A stretch of DNA of 64,000 nucleotides from assembly GCF_042453785.1 (NCBI RefSeq), contig NC_091671.1, forward strand, positions 7,820,001 to 7,884,000, written 5' to 3'. How positions within the stretch are numbered: the first letter of the stretch is position 1; each line of letters starts with the position of its first letter. Positions 47,511 through 59,421 of this stretch are shown here, in pieces. Origin of the DNA: Malus domestica. Lineage: Eukaryota; Streptophyta; Magnoliopsida; Rosales; Rosaceae. Under the pieces are notes generated by a model. The model ran no database searches. It was not told the DNA's origin and worked only from the letters and a program-made list of their open reading frames with translations. A program made the translations under genes and the position numbers.

Positions 47511-49115
47511 ATATTGGGTTTGGTCAATATGGTAGTGACTACCTGCTTGCGTCTGGTGGTGGTAGTGGAGGTCCATAGCCATAGGTTGGCTATGGTGAAT
47601 TTGGTGATGGCGATGGCTATGGGGCAAATGAGTGCACTTACAAATTTGCCAAATAATTCATATATTGGGTTGACTAGTTTTGAAACATTTTGGGTGTACT
47701 TTCAAATTTTTATATTTTAATATAGAAGAATTGGATGAACTTATTTATTAATATGATGAATTTACTTAAAATTAGGTGTCAAATGTAGACGTGCAAACGA
47801 TGCATGTGTTAGAGATGGGATTAACAATCCCATACTTTTTGCGCGGTCTTGCTAAGACCACCTAACGAAGCACTTAGTGGACAAGAGTTCGACTTGGTCT
47901 CATTAAAGTTAGCCCTTCCTCGCACCAAACACGGACTAATAATAATAGCTAAGCAAGTTTAGTCTAGTGAAGTTTAATAAGGGCAAACAAGTGCGCCCTT
48001 AATTCGCTTGAATCCTTTTCGACTTCCTAAAATTCTAAATGTTAAAAAGTTCTAAAAATTATAAAATCCACAATGTGTGTCTAATATTTAGAAAATTTTC
48101 CCAGTGATTACTATTTTCATTACATCGCTACCCCCCTCAAAAGAAAACAAAATCAAACACAAAATTCAAAAGAGAGCCTCCCATTCCTAATTAGACTCTA
48201 TCCACTTTGTTGGAAATTAGGTAGTCAAGTTTTTAATTAAAAGAAAAAACAATGGGCTTAGAACCCGGTCCATTTGTTAGTAGTACTAGTGGGAATGGTC
48301 CAAATGCATTATATTGATAATGGCGGTCCAATGCATTGGCACATACGCCATGTAAACTATGTTTTGGGGTATTTTGTTATTTAAAATATCAACAAAGATT
48401 GCCGCTTAATACTATTGTTTAATAGTTTTTTTTGTTTTTTTTTTCACTTGAAAGATTTTAAGTTCGTTTCTCACTAAAAACGATGCTAATGTATTGTGAA
48501 ACTTATTCCACTCTCCAACTCTTTTAATGTAGATAATATTGTTTATTAAAAAAAATCACCATTGTGTGCAATGTCTTGTAGGTTTGCTAATTAGATAAAT
48601 TCATATTGTAGGTTAGATGTATAAACCCAATGATTTGTTCAAAATAATTTGCCACGGTACGGAGTGAAACCCCAAAAAACAAATAGTTTCACTTTCATAA
48701 AACACGGTGCTAACAAAGTTTCCCGACAAACTCCACACATATGGTATACGATATACTCACTGCAATATATAATATTAGGCGGTGCTACGCAAACTTTTTA
48801 CTTTTTCACATTTTTTTAATTTGTAACTGCTGGATCGGTTAAAATAAAGAAAATCAAAAGATTTATATTAATAAAGGGTGTGAGAAATAAAAATGATGTG
48901 TAAATAATACACCCCTATTCCAAAACCAAAAGCCCTTTGGTCCCAGTAGTTCAATTGTACAGTAAAAAGAACAAACCCAAAAAATCACTGGCTACGTTAC
49001 ATTCATATTTACAGATAATTTATCTTCTTCACCAGCCAAAATACCTGCAAGTTAACGCTGCACCCTCAATATTTTCCAGAAAAAACCTAAAACAACCCTA
49101 AGAAACTACACTGGT
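47511..49115. other. Intergenic DNA, with one SINE copy
   Basis: No gene is seen apart from the SINE at 48402-48555. Confidence 0.5.
48402..48555 (+). mobile_element. SINE copy, shorter and more diverged
   Basis: Related along its length to 43014-43209, with tactattgtttaatag, cacttgaaagattttaagttc, ccactctccaactctt and an A-rich end. No convincing target duplication. Confidence 0.55.
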
Positions 49116-49364
49116 TTAAGCCCAAGCTTGGCGTACTGGAGTCACTGCAAACAGTAGTTCGAGATCAGGAGGGTTAAAATACCCGTTCTTCGGCGGCTTC
49201 TTGTTCTTCTTTCCAACCCAATACGCCTTCTTCTTTGGCGCAGGAGGAGGCGCCACCGCCTCCGGAATCCGAAACTCGCTGCGTTTCGGGGTACAGCATC
49301 CCTTCTCATAATCAACTTCCGCTTCAACTTCCATCATCATATTCATCACCATATTTACTGTCAA
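49116..49364 (-). CDS. SIAMESE-related (SMR) cyclin-dependent kinase inhibitor
   Basis: An intronless frame for 82 residues. SMR proteins bind CDK-cyclin complexes in the nucleus, restrain mitosis and promote endoreduplication, often in response to DNA damage or stress. Family landmarks are in order: CCTPKRSEFRIP (23-34), PPAPKKKAYW (40-49) with basic residues to 58, and the C-terminal GYFNPPDLELLF (61-72). Length and the lack of introns are normal. The start used is the first ATG; several methionines follow within 11 residues, so translation might begin slightly later. A TATA box lies 56 bases upstream. It looks closest to the SMR subgroup with a TPK...RIP and PPDL ending, but I cannot number it. 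Confidence 0.85.
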   Translation of the reverse strand: MTVNMVMNMMMEVEAEVDYEKGCCTPKRSEFRIPEAVAPPPAPKKKAYWVGKKNKKPPKNGYFNPPDLELLFAVTPVRQAWA

Positions 49365-49419
49365 TATTAAAACTCTGAAGTCTGAGAATATAAAATGTGA
49401 GGGAAAACAGAGACAGGGT

Positions 49420-49426
49420 TTATATA
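49420..49426 (-). promoter_or_regulatory. TATA box of the SMR gene
   Basis: Reads tatataa on the minus strand, 56 bases before the ATG. Confidence 0.6.
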
Positions 49427-49577
49427 GGGTTTTACTTTTGAATGGCTTGCGGTGGAAGAACAGTACTGCTGTGTTTGGAAAAGCTTGTTCTGGAAGACTC
49501 TACTTCTTACATGTTTAGGGTTAGTGCCCGTCCAATTGGATTTGTGGTTGCTGTCGGGACAGCTAAGCAGGGCATGA

Positions 49578-49705
49578 CGTCCACGTGTCGCTTGGCGCTT
49601 TAACCTTTTTATTCTGACACGTGGATCGACTTAAGACCGTGTATTGCGGAGTTCTTTGCGTTTCTAGTACAAGCGCCATATTTGGTCGGTGAAAAGCGCG
49701 CCAAG
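49578..49705 (-). promoter_or_regulatory. ABRE/G-box and E2F-like motifs in the SMR promoter
   Basis: Two ABRE-type cores, ccacgtgtc (about 49581-49589) and gacacgtgg (49616-49624), lie in opposite orientation about 35 bases apart. A ttggcgcgc motif on the minus strand (about 49695-49704) and ttggcgct on the plus strand (about 49592) resemble E2F sites. All lie 210-340 bases upstream of the start codon. Confidence 0.4.
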
Positions 49706-49709
49706 CTCT

Positions 49710-50560
49710 ATTTGAAATATATGGGATGGGTTCTGTACATGTAGTGGCACGAGAAAAGCTAGGGGCCCAAACCCGAATAGTTTAGAAATTATTGAAAGTA
49801 TGAGTGTAGAGTTGAAGAGATTTTTCAACTTGCCACATAAGATGGTACATTACGTATTATTATATAAATAGTGAGATATATGTGTTAAAATGTTAACAAT
49901 TTGAAAAATAAAATTTTTCTTTACTTACATAAAAAATACGTATTATACCATCTGTGTTCCCGTCATACTGAAAAATTTCTCGTAGAGTTGGCCGAAGATA
50001 ATGTAAGGGTTTAATTTAAACTTTTCATGTGTGAAGTGTGTCGTATCTATAAATGACATTACAAACCGGCTTGTTCTGACACCTGACAAACCAACCAAAC
50101 GTGTTCCTTAGCCAAAGAAATTGCAGCAAGTGTATCATTTGCCAATTTTGGAATATGGGTGGCACAAGGATAGATTGACAAATAAAGCACCAATGTGAGG
50201 TGAACCAAAACACTTAAAACACGCGTGTTCAAAGGAATATATATAGGGATGTGCTATTCACACATCCCTTGTTAATTTCTATCTGTTAATTTTTTTCAAT
50301 TAATCTGATCCGACGGCTGAAAACTAAAAAGGTATGAGAGAAGTAAAAATAAGTGAAGTATGTCATATCTTAGAATGAAGTTACAATGTAACTTTTGAAG
50401 AAGTAAAAAGGGATGAAATATGTCATATCTTATAATGATGTTACAATATAACTTTGTACAACACACTCTTGGAAAATGCTCATATTAGTACAACACAATA
50501 TATCCTTCATATGTCTTCACCGAAAAAAAATATATATATATCCTTCATATGAACGACTAA
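49710..50560. other. Intergenic DNA
   Basis: No gene. The segment agtatgtcatatcttagaat with gttacaatgtaac (50355-50395) is repeated at 50418-50455, a local duplication of about 60 bp. Confidence 0.5.
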
Positions 50561-50574
50561 CAGATAGAAGGAAC

Positions 50575-51749
50575 GAACTTGTACCTACCTTTGCTCGCAT
50601 AATCCGTATACCTCTGCCCAAAAGTGTCAACCATCAAAGCCTCCTCCGTTTTGGCCTTCTGATCATAGTACGACGAACAAACCGCTACAATGAATAGTAA
50701 GCTCAAAGGTGCTCAAAGCGTAATCGCCACAATGAAATACGCAGCAAACAGATACATTGCAGACACATATATTGGATGACGTAGACACCGGTAAGCCCCA
50801 ACTGCATAACAACAGTTGGCACCACAACCTTTTCTGAATACTTTGCAAGATACAATGTTGAGTTATACTGCAATAGCAGAGTCACCAATATCAAAATCCA
50901 AATAGGAACATTGCTCCACCTGCCAGGAATGCTGACCAGCCATGACCCCAACACAGAACAAAATGCGCAACCATTTCGGTGGGCTCACTTCTCACTTGGG
51001 ATCATGTGTGCGGGCATAGTAATCTCCATATAACGGTTTCCTCACACTAACATTGAAGAAATAGAAATAATGGTACGCAAAGAAGAATACAGGCCAACCT
51101 TCAAGGTAGCCATTGAAATAGGCTGGCGGGACAAGTGTGAGCCAAGAAAACACTGAAGTAACAATGGCAAGCTGCTAAATACATTTACTTCACCGCGCAA
51201 ATGATTCCGAAGCAGTATAACCCGTAAACCGCAGCCAATACAGCCAGAAACCAAGGCCAAGGGGCTCAATAGCAAATTCAGAGTCCCTTTGGTGGCTGCA
51301 ATTGTAAATGACAACATCCCAGACCATTTAATCACATCAAATGGGGTTAATTTCAAAAGGGTAGCTTTCAATGAGTCAGAGGAGAAGTTGTTGAAATGCT
51401 TCAGCAATGGAGTTTTAGATTCTGGGTAGCTTGAGGTGCTAGAGTATGAGAATTTGAGCGGAGCTAACAAATGGGTGCTTGTTCTTGTTCCTGTTGGAGT
51501 TGATAAGAATAATGGGTTTTGGGAAAGACATAACGTTGCCGGGGTTTTGAGGGGTTTAAGGCTATGGCGGAAGGTAGAGCTGTGGTTTGTTTGAGTTGCA
51601 CGGAAGGAGTTTGCTGAACTGCCCGAGGGAGAATTTGGGTGTGTCTGTGAATGTGGAACAGAAAGGGATTGTTTTGGAGTGAAGGAACATTGATTTGGCT
51701 TCCATGGCTGAGTGGGGGGAAGAAAGCCCGACTTTATAGGATGCAACAA
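50575..51749 (-). pseudogene. Broken gene of the isoprenylcysteine/phospholipid methyltransferase-like family
   Basis: From the ATG at 51749 a frame of 235 codons starts with a Ser/Thr/Pro-rich N-terminus like a chloroplast transit peptide. It reaches FDVIKWSGMLSFTIAATKGT and RNHLRGEV, then loses frame near 51190. The continuation lies in other frames: PAYFNGYLEGWPVFFFAYHY, RKPLYGDYYARTHDP, an in-frame TGA near 50997, a deletion near 50938, IWILILVTLLLQYNSTLYLA and KYSEKVVVP, LRHPIY, then another TGA near 50708. The YSEKVVVP...RHPIY block resembles ICMT/PEMT-like membrane methyltransferases; I recall similar uncharacterised plastid proteins in plants. No introns are apparent, so it may be a retrocopy. 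Several independent lesions make it non-functional. Confidence 0.65.
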
Positions 51750-52921
51750 TTTGGCTAACCCAAGCCAAATTTGGTCAAAAGAGTATCCAAAGAGACAGCC
51801 ATGGGAAATTAGACTTATCTTCTGTGTTTTGATTTAGATTAATCGTTTGGATAATCCAAGGATATGGAATATGAGAAGAAATATAGCGAATTATCCAAGT
51901 TCTCTAGAAATAGACTTGTAAACTTTCAAAATCATAACTCATTCGCTACACCTTTTAACCTCTTATTTTAAATACTTGTTTATTGATTTTCTTGAATCAA
52001 TTTTTTAGATGAGAAATGCCAAGGCCATCTTCAATGCTTAGGTTAAAACCTAAAATTTTCAACCTAGAAATATTTCTCTATAAAATTTAGTTTTTACCCC
52101 AAAAACATTTTTTTTTTTGAGTAAAAAAAGATCTAACAGTCCAATTTTAAATCCAACAGCTAAAATAATTAAAAAAAAATTATTTCATGTGTTTCATATC
52201 AACAATTATATCATATCATTTACAAAATTAAATTTAAAAATCTGGTCTACCTAGCATTAGTCTTTTAACAATCCCAAATTTGATTAAAAAAAATTATCTA
52301 ACTTGCTCTAAAGTAAGTTATCTACCAAGCATTATTTTCACTATGATACCAATGTTCCGGTTTGCATGTAGAAAGACCAGCTTTTACAATAAATTCATGA
52401 AGGCTTATTTGCGGTAATACCTTATGAAACTCACATTCAATCTAACTTAATTATTCAAAACTCAAATTTTGTCAATTAATCGTATGAAACTCAAATCATA
52501 TCGTATTATGGTTTTTACCATTCAAGTCCGATAAAGGTTTCGTCAAAAGTTATGAAGGAGTCCGACTATTTGTTTTCAACAGCCAAAAGCCATACTACGT
52601 TTTGGTAGTCGAAATCCGTGGGCGTGAATGTATTGTCTTGTTTGCCAAGCAAGTCATCCTTTCGATAAAAATAATCCACGTAACACCAAATATCTCCGCA
52701 ACCAAACACCTTGTACTTTTCTCGCCTCCCCAGTTCGCAAACACACGCACTTCGCCCAAAATACGCACCGAATAATTTTACAAAACCAAAAGAAAACAAA
52801 GAAAAATCGGATTTTTCCAAATGGGTTCATCGAATCAGCTCGAGAGGTAAGTTTCCATTGGCTCTCAACGATTCCCAGAAGCAAAATTTCAGTCTCCCTC
52901 TCCACCTGAGGCATCAAAGTT
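51750..52921. other. Intergenic DNA and FTSH10 promoter/5' UTR
   Basis: Sequence between the divergent pseudogene and FTSH10. The last 200 bases (C- and T-rich, ctctccacctgagg) are probably 5' UTR. I see no clear TATA box near the start codon, common for housekeeping genes. Confidence 0.4.
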
Positions 52922-55900
52922 ATGATTTTTTCTCGGATTGGTCGCTCCGTTTCTCGATCTTCTCGCTCCAGTGTAAGCTCTCCAATCTCTCTTATCTTTT
53001 TTTTTTCGACTTTTAATTTAATTTTTTGTTTAAATTTCCGGGGGTTTTTTATTTTTATTTTTTTTTAATTTTGTGTGGTAGAATTTGTCGAATGGAAGTG
53101 GGCGATCGGCGGGTCTGATTGGGAATGGAGGGACTTCTGGAGTTCCGCGTTTTGGTTCGTATCTGGGTCCGGTCGATGGGGAATTAGGGTTTTTGAGGTC
53201 GTATTTTGCTGCGTCAATAGCAGCCCACAAAGCATGCGTTTCGGATTTCAGTGGCATTCTTGCAAGCCCTAAACTTTGCCGACACTTTTCGAGTGAAAAC
53301 CCAAAGAAAAAGAGTATGCAATTTTCAGTTTTTATTTTATTTTTGTGTTGTGGGTTTGTTAGTTAATTGTATTTCAGCTAAATGAATGTAATTGTTGCTG
53401 TGATTTGTCGAGAAATATAGTGGTTAGATTGAGTATGTGCTTGTGTTGCTCTTGGTGTTGCAGATTATGAGAACTTCTATCCCAAGGAAAAGAAGGAAAT
53501 TCCGAAAGGTGATGAGCAGAAATCGGAGTCGAAAGGTTAAGTTTCTGTCTTTCCAGCTGCAACAGGGCTTACTTTCGATACATTTTCACTATTATGATTG
53601 TGTGAGTTGAATGTTTATCATATAAGTGAAAAAATGTAGGATTTTGTTGTTTTAATTTATGTTAGATTAGTGTTTTTACGTTTCAGAATCTCATGTGTGC
53701 TTAGATGTTTTGGAGTTTTGAATATATGAATCATGTTGTCAGGAAAAAAAATAATGTGTTTTTGAAACATTGGAGTTTCGAAGTGGCACCGCTGTAAGTT
53801 TTTATTTGCTGGTTAGAATAAGTACTTTCATGGAGACACATGGTTCTAGTTGTAAAGCACTTACCCCACACTCACAGTTAGAGGTCGACTCTTGCAGTTC
53901 CCTACCTAGGCTTAGCATACCTTGAAAACAAGATGTATCTCGTCGTAAAATGGACATTTTATTTAGTAGGTGTTTGTCACCAACACTGATAAATGACTAC
54001 AATTTTTCTGTATGTAAACTTGGTCATAAGAGACTCATCTGAGTCTGATAGAAAATAGTGTCAAATTTAAAAGTGTAGGTTCTATGTTAGTATTTGATAC
54101 TGAATACTTGTGTAATTTAAAGCTGTCCAGTGTTCAGTGGGGTGGGTTAAAGGGGAGGAGGTAGGCATAAAATCCTTCATTAGGGCCTATTATAGCAGGT
54201 GAGGGCTTATGTAATGAAAGATGCAAGTAAACAATTTATATTTTATCATTAAGACTAGAATTTTGGGATTAGTTATTTGTTTTAAGATCATTTTCTTAAA
54301 TACTAAGTTTAATTATTCTATTTTTTGTTATTATGGATTGCCTGCATATAAGCTTTTATTAAAAAATATTTTTTGGACATTTTGTCATATTAAGTAAGAA
54401 GATTGGTTCACCGTCTTTTCTCCTTTCTCTAGTTCTCTTTCTCGCTATTTTTGTTTCTCTCCCTATCCAGGATGACATGCTCTTTCATCCCCAAAATTTT
54501 AGGAATATGTTTTTAAGACAATTCCGTGTTGGTTGTGCATTTATAGTCTTTTACATTTCTATTAACTTTAAGTTTCTTTCAATTTAGACGAATCAAAGAC
54601 AAATGATCAGGGGAGTTTTCAGGAAACTTTCTTGAGGCAGTTTCAAAATTTAATCACCCCCCTATTGGTCATTGGGCTATTTCTTTCCTCCTTCTCCTTT
54701 GGTTCTCCTGATCAGCAACAGGTTAGTGTATACACAAATATGTGATCTCTTTCTTTCAATTATCTTGCTATATTTGTTTTTTCATTTTAGGTTTTCTGAA
54801 TGGTGTTTATGTAACTACAGGCCACATTGTAAAATTTCTTGTTTTGTTGTGATATAAAGCCGAGTTTTGTGACCCTAATTTGAGTTGATGTTGGGAGTGA
54901 GCTAGATTCAGCCAACATGTTTGTTACCCTAATTACTGAGAAATTACCGGTTCACTTCCAAATTAGTAAATTCGTTGACATGTATGTGTACGAATCTGGT
55001 CAAAGATTTGAGTCTTGTTTGTAATCTCTTTTGTGGTACCACTCTGTTTTATGTTTACGTTATTTCTCTATACCAGAAAGAAGTTCTCTACTCACATGCT
55101 CTGCAATTTTGTTCTTTGCAGATAAGTTTCCAAGAGTTTAAAAACAAACTTCTGGAACCAGGCTTAGTGGATCATATAGTTGTCTCTAATAAATCAGTTG
55201 CCAAAGTGTATGTGCGTAACTCACCACGCGGTCAGACAAGTGAGGAAGTTGTCCAAGGACCTGGTACCCCTACTCGTGCAAATGGGGGCCAGTACAAATA
55301 CTATTTCAATATTGGAAGTGTTGAATCTTTTGAGGAGAAGTTGGAGGATGCCCAGGAAGCATTGGGAATAGACAGTCATGATTTTGTTCCTGTTACATAT
55401 GCCTCGGAGATGGTTTGGTACCAAGAATTGATGAGATTTGCACCAACACTACTGCTTTTGGGATCCCTCTTGTTTATGGGGCGGAAAATGCAGGGTGGAC
55501 TAGGTATTGGTGGGCCTGGTGGAAAAAGTGGCCGTGGGATCTTCAATATAGGAAAAGCCCAAGTTACAAAAGTAGATAAAAATGCAAAGAACAAGGTTGA
55601 CTTTTTGTTTCGCTAGTGTTTTCTTGTCATTAATCTGTTGTAATATATTTTCTTAAGCTCTGTCATACGTTTTCAGCAGTACCTGATATTTTTAATTGGT
55701 ACAGATCTATTTTAAAGATGTTGCTGGTTGTGATGAAGCAAAGCAGGAAATCATGGAATTTGTGCACTTTCTCAAGAATCCTAAGAAATATGAGGATTTG
55801 GGAGCCAAAATTCCCAAAGGAGCTCTATTGGTAGGCCCTCCAGGCACTGGAAAGACCCTTCTAGCAAAAGCAACTGCAGGGGAATCTGGTGTTCCATTTC

Positions 55901-57504
55901 TGTCTATATCTGGATCAGACTTCATGGAGATGTTCGTCGGTGTTGGACCATCTAGAGTTAGAAACTTGTTTCAGGAAGCAAGGCAATGTGCTCCGAGTAT
56001 TATATTTATTGATGAGATTGATGCAATTGGTCGAGCAAGGGGGCGTGGGGGATTCTCAGGTTCCAATGATGAGCGTGAGAGTACTCTAAATCAGTTGTTG
56101 GTAGAGATGGATGGCTTTGGAACAACTGCTGGAGTAGTGGTTCTTGCTGGCACCAATAGGCCTGATATTTTGGACAAAGCCTTATTAAGGCCTGGTCGAT
56201 TTGATCGCCAAATCTCTATTGATAGGCCCGATATTAAAGGTCGTGACCAGATATTTCAGATATACTTGAAAAAGATCAAACTTGATCATGAACCATCATA
56301 TTATTCTCAAAGGCTTGCAGCCCTGACTCCAGGGTTTGCTGGGGCAGACATTGCAAATGTTTGCAATGAAGGTGCTCTAATTGCTGCAAGAAATGAGAGT
56401 GCACTGGTCACAATGCAGCATTTTGAGGCGGCTATAGACAGAATTATTGGTGGTTTGGAGAAGAAGAACAGGGTAAGTCATTTTTGGATTGTTCGTTAGT
56501 TTCATGGCATATGATAACTTTATTTCATTTCTTAGTAAATTTACCATTCCCTTCCCTCTCATCTCCTCATTGTCCGAAAATGAAAGAAAGAGCAATGCTG
56601 CATAACATGGGCTGGCACAGCATTGTGTCCTCCCTACTTAGGACTCCGGTCATTGCTATGATGGAATTTGTGATGTGCACTTTAGCTAGAGATTTGGTTG
56701 GAACCTTTGGAGATAATCATTGCATACCTTGGAAGAAGAAAATATTTGGCAACTCTTGTTATCCATCTTCCTAAAACTATAGTACTGGGGTTGGATCTTA
56801 TGCGGCTATAGGTGGCCCCTTATGTTGAGTTAGAACAGGTTCTTTCCATTGATCTGGACCTTGTAGGTCCCACTTTAGCCTCCATTATGCAGGTTCAGTA
56901 GTGTTAACAAAGGTCCAGATCAAACTTATAGGTAGATATAAGGGATTCTATGTCTTAGTTGAGAATGCTTTGACTTTTAACCTTCAGTGTTTTTCTTTGT
57001 CTTTGTTCTGTATAATTGGAATTTTGACATCCTTTTGCTTGTCAAACAGGTTATAAGCAAGCTCGAGCGCCGTACTGTTGCCTACCATGAATCAGGGCAT
57101 GCTGTTACCGGCTGGTTCTTAGAACACGCAGAACCGTTGTTGAAAGTGACCATTGTTCCTCGTGGTACTGCAGCACTTGGGTTTGCCCAGTATGTTCCAA
57201 ATGAAAACCTCCTCATGACCAAGGAGCAGCTTTTTGATATGACCTGCATGACCCTCGGTGGTAGAGCAGCTGAACAGGTAACATGAAACTTCATTAGTCT
57301 TATTTTTGAAGATGTTTATGATACGTAACATTTCTTAATTCTTCTTATTCTTCTATCGTCATTCTCAAGTTCCTTGGAACTTCATTAGTCATCTAGTGAT
57401 ATTGTTGGTTAACATATTCTGGGGTGCAGGTTATGTTGGGAAAAATCTCGACAGGAGCCCAAAACGATCTGGAGAAAGTGACAAAGATGACCTACGCCCA
57501 AGTT

Positions 57505-57536
<32 letters not shown>

Positions 57537-57909
57537 CCTTTCTTTCCCTCAAAGGGAAGAATCATTTGAGATGTCAAAGCCCTACAGCAGCAAGACCGGA
57601 GCCCTTATTGATGGTGAAGTGCGCGAATGGGTGGGTAAGGCGTATGCACGCACAGTTGAACTCGTAGAGGAACATAAAGAGCAAATAGCTGAAATTGCAG
57701 AACTGTTGCTTGAAAAGGAAGTTCTTCACCAAGATGACCTGATCAAGGTGTTGGGGGAAAGACCATATAAACCGGCTGAAGCGACCAACTACGATAGATT
57801 TAAGGACGGTTTTGAAGAGAAAGATGGTGAGAAAACAGTGGAGACACCGCTGGTTGGGTCCGAGGATGACGGCTCATCACCCCTTGAACCTCAGGTTCTG
57901 CCTACTTAG
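52922..57909 (+). CDS. FTSH10: Mitochondrial m-AAA protease FTSH10/FTSH3 (eight exons)
   Basis: An ATP-dependent zinc metalloprotease of the inner mitochondrial membrane, with its active site facing the matrix; it degrades or processes membrane proteins and supports OXPHOS assembly. Exons: 52922-52972, 53082-53313, 53464-53535, 54588-54721, 55122-55595, 55705-56472, 57050-57277, 57430-57909, giving 812 residues; Arabidopsis FTSH10 has about the same length. The basic N-terminus ([17 protein letters not shown]) is a mitochondrial presequence. Membrane segments lie at about 141-156 and 269-283. Walker A GPPGTGKT is at 365-372, Walker B IIFIDEID around 420-427, the second region of homology [19 protein letters not shown] follows, and the zinc motif HESGH is at 590-594. 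The protein ends in PLEPQVLPT as in FTSH3/10. All junctions are GT-AG and phases agree. FTSH3 cannot be excluded. Confidence 0.95.
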
Positions 57910-59218
57910 TTATTCATAGTTTGTACATTGTTCTCGGAACTTCTTCGCTAACTATTTCACACGTTTCATGAATGGTTGAAATCTGTATTCTTTATTTGCT
58001 ATTTTATAAATACACCACTTCCATGATGTCATGGATTACAAGTTTCCAAATGCTTGCTAACAACGACCACGCGTTTTCCATACAAAAAGTTATAGGATTA
58101 GAAAAGCACTAAATCCTCGAGTGCTTTTTATATTAGGATGTAAATTGTACTTTAGTTGGTCAAAGATGTGACACAAACATAAGATATTACCAGCAAATCA
58201 ACCGTAATATACCTGAGTAATTTAAAGGGTTGTATGATTCACACTTCTCTTTACCACTAATTTTTTTTTTTTTAAATTTTTGATCGTTGAATTGAGTAAA
58301 TTGAAAGGATGGTATAAGATGTTGAATTAAGGAAATTGAAAAGAGGGAGTAAGATAAAAATGGATGTGTTGAACCACCCAGCTTAAAATATTCTCATCCT
58401 ATCAAAGCTCTTTGTTCTTTTTGGTGCAACACTTCACTAAAGTTGAAATGGGAAAAGCTATTTGTTCTACTCTAAATGAGTACGAGAATTTTTTTTAACG
58501 TGATTGTAACACTGCTTCGTGATGCTATAAATTTAAATAGTATTTAAATACTTGAAAAGTCTGTTTTAAATTGATGAGGGCCAAGATGTTCCGCAAAACG
58601 GTAAAAAGATCTAAGACAACCTCGAAACTATAGAGCCGGCCAAAATCATCAACAATTCCTTCCTCTATGACGAAGGTTCAGAAGGAGAGGTTGTTGCGTT
58701 GCTTTAGCAGGAGTTGTTATCGATACAGGAATACTCGTTTTTTGCACCTGAATCATAACATGTATATATAATATTAACCTACAAACTAAATATTGATAAC
58801 ACTACACCTAGTGATGACAGATGGCAGAATTTCATCTGTGTTGGAATCCTATGAGAGTTCCACTAGAGATTCATGGTGTGGTCGACTATAGCATTACAAA
58901 AATTTATCCTTGTGTTTGTGATATCAGTCTTGAAATGCACCTTAAAAACTTTCAATGTGACATGCACTTCTTATTTGTATGCTATATGTTGATTGTTGAG
59001 GATTTGATACGTTTCACATGCTTTCACTGTTGATATACACGTAGAAATGCTTTCCCTTATTTTAGGTGTTCAATTTTGAATTGTGTGTGGTGTGTTGTGG
59101 CCAGTCGCATATATATATATATATATATATATATAGTCAAGATATATTATATACGTTTCTACCTTCTAGACGTTTGAGTGTCAAAGAAGGTGGCATGCTT
59201 GACCTTCCTGTGGATTTC

Positions 59219-59231
59219 TTATATATATATG
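59219..59231 (+). promoter_or_regulatory. Probable TATA region of the HAD-family gene
   Basis: A run of tatatatat about 195 bases before the ATG; the CT microsatellite follows in the presumed 5' UTR. Confidence 0.4.
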
Positions 59232-59328
59232 ATTTAAGCCCTCCAATATTTTCTCAACTCAAACCCAAGTCTCATCTGCACCATCTTCTCTCTGCAACAA
59301 AACTCCCTTCCTCCTTTAAACATTGCAC

Positions 59329-59334
<6 letters not shown>

Positions 59335-59374
<40 letters not shown>
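59335..59374. repeat. CT microsatellite in the 5' leader of the HAD gene
   Basis: Forty bases of uninterrupted CT repeat, ending 47 bases before the start codon. It mirrors the CT leader of the RTFL gene. Confidence 0.9.
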
Positions 59375-59375
<1 letters not shown>

Positions 59376-59421
59376 AGTAACCTTCCGGCTTTCTTTTGAA
59401 GCTTTGATTTGTAGTGCTAAA

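Larger units (their letters stand above)
57910..59421. other. FTSH10 3' flank and promoter of the HAD gene
   Basis: No other gene is supported. A TA repeat lies at about 59109-59134 and a second TATA-like run (tatatatatatga) at 59219-59231, the likely core promoter of the next gene. Confidence 0.5.

Noticed and set aside
53839-53960. SINE in FTSH10 intron 3
   Set aside because: A- and B-box-like phrases (tagttgtaaagc, gaggtcgactc) are suggestive but no tail or duplication was found.
57430-57540. Extra intron in FTSH10 at the gtaggt after GFSDK
   Set aside because: The open frame continues as [10 protein letters not shown], which matches the conserved family sequence, so no splice is needed.
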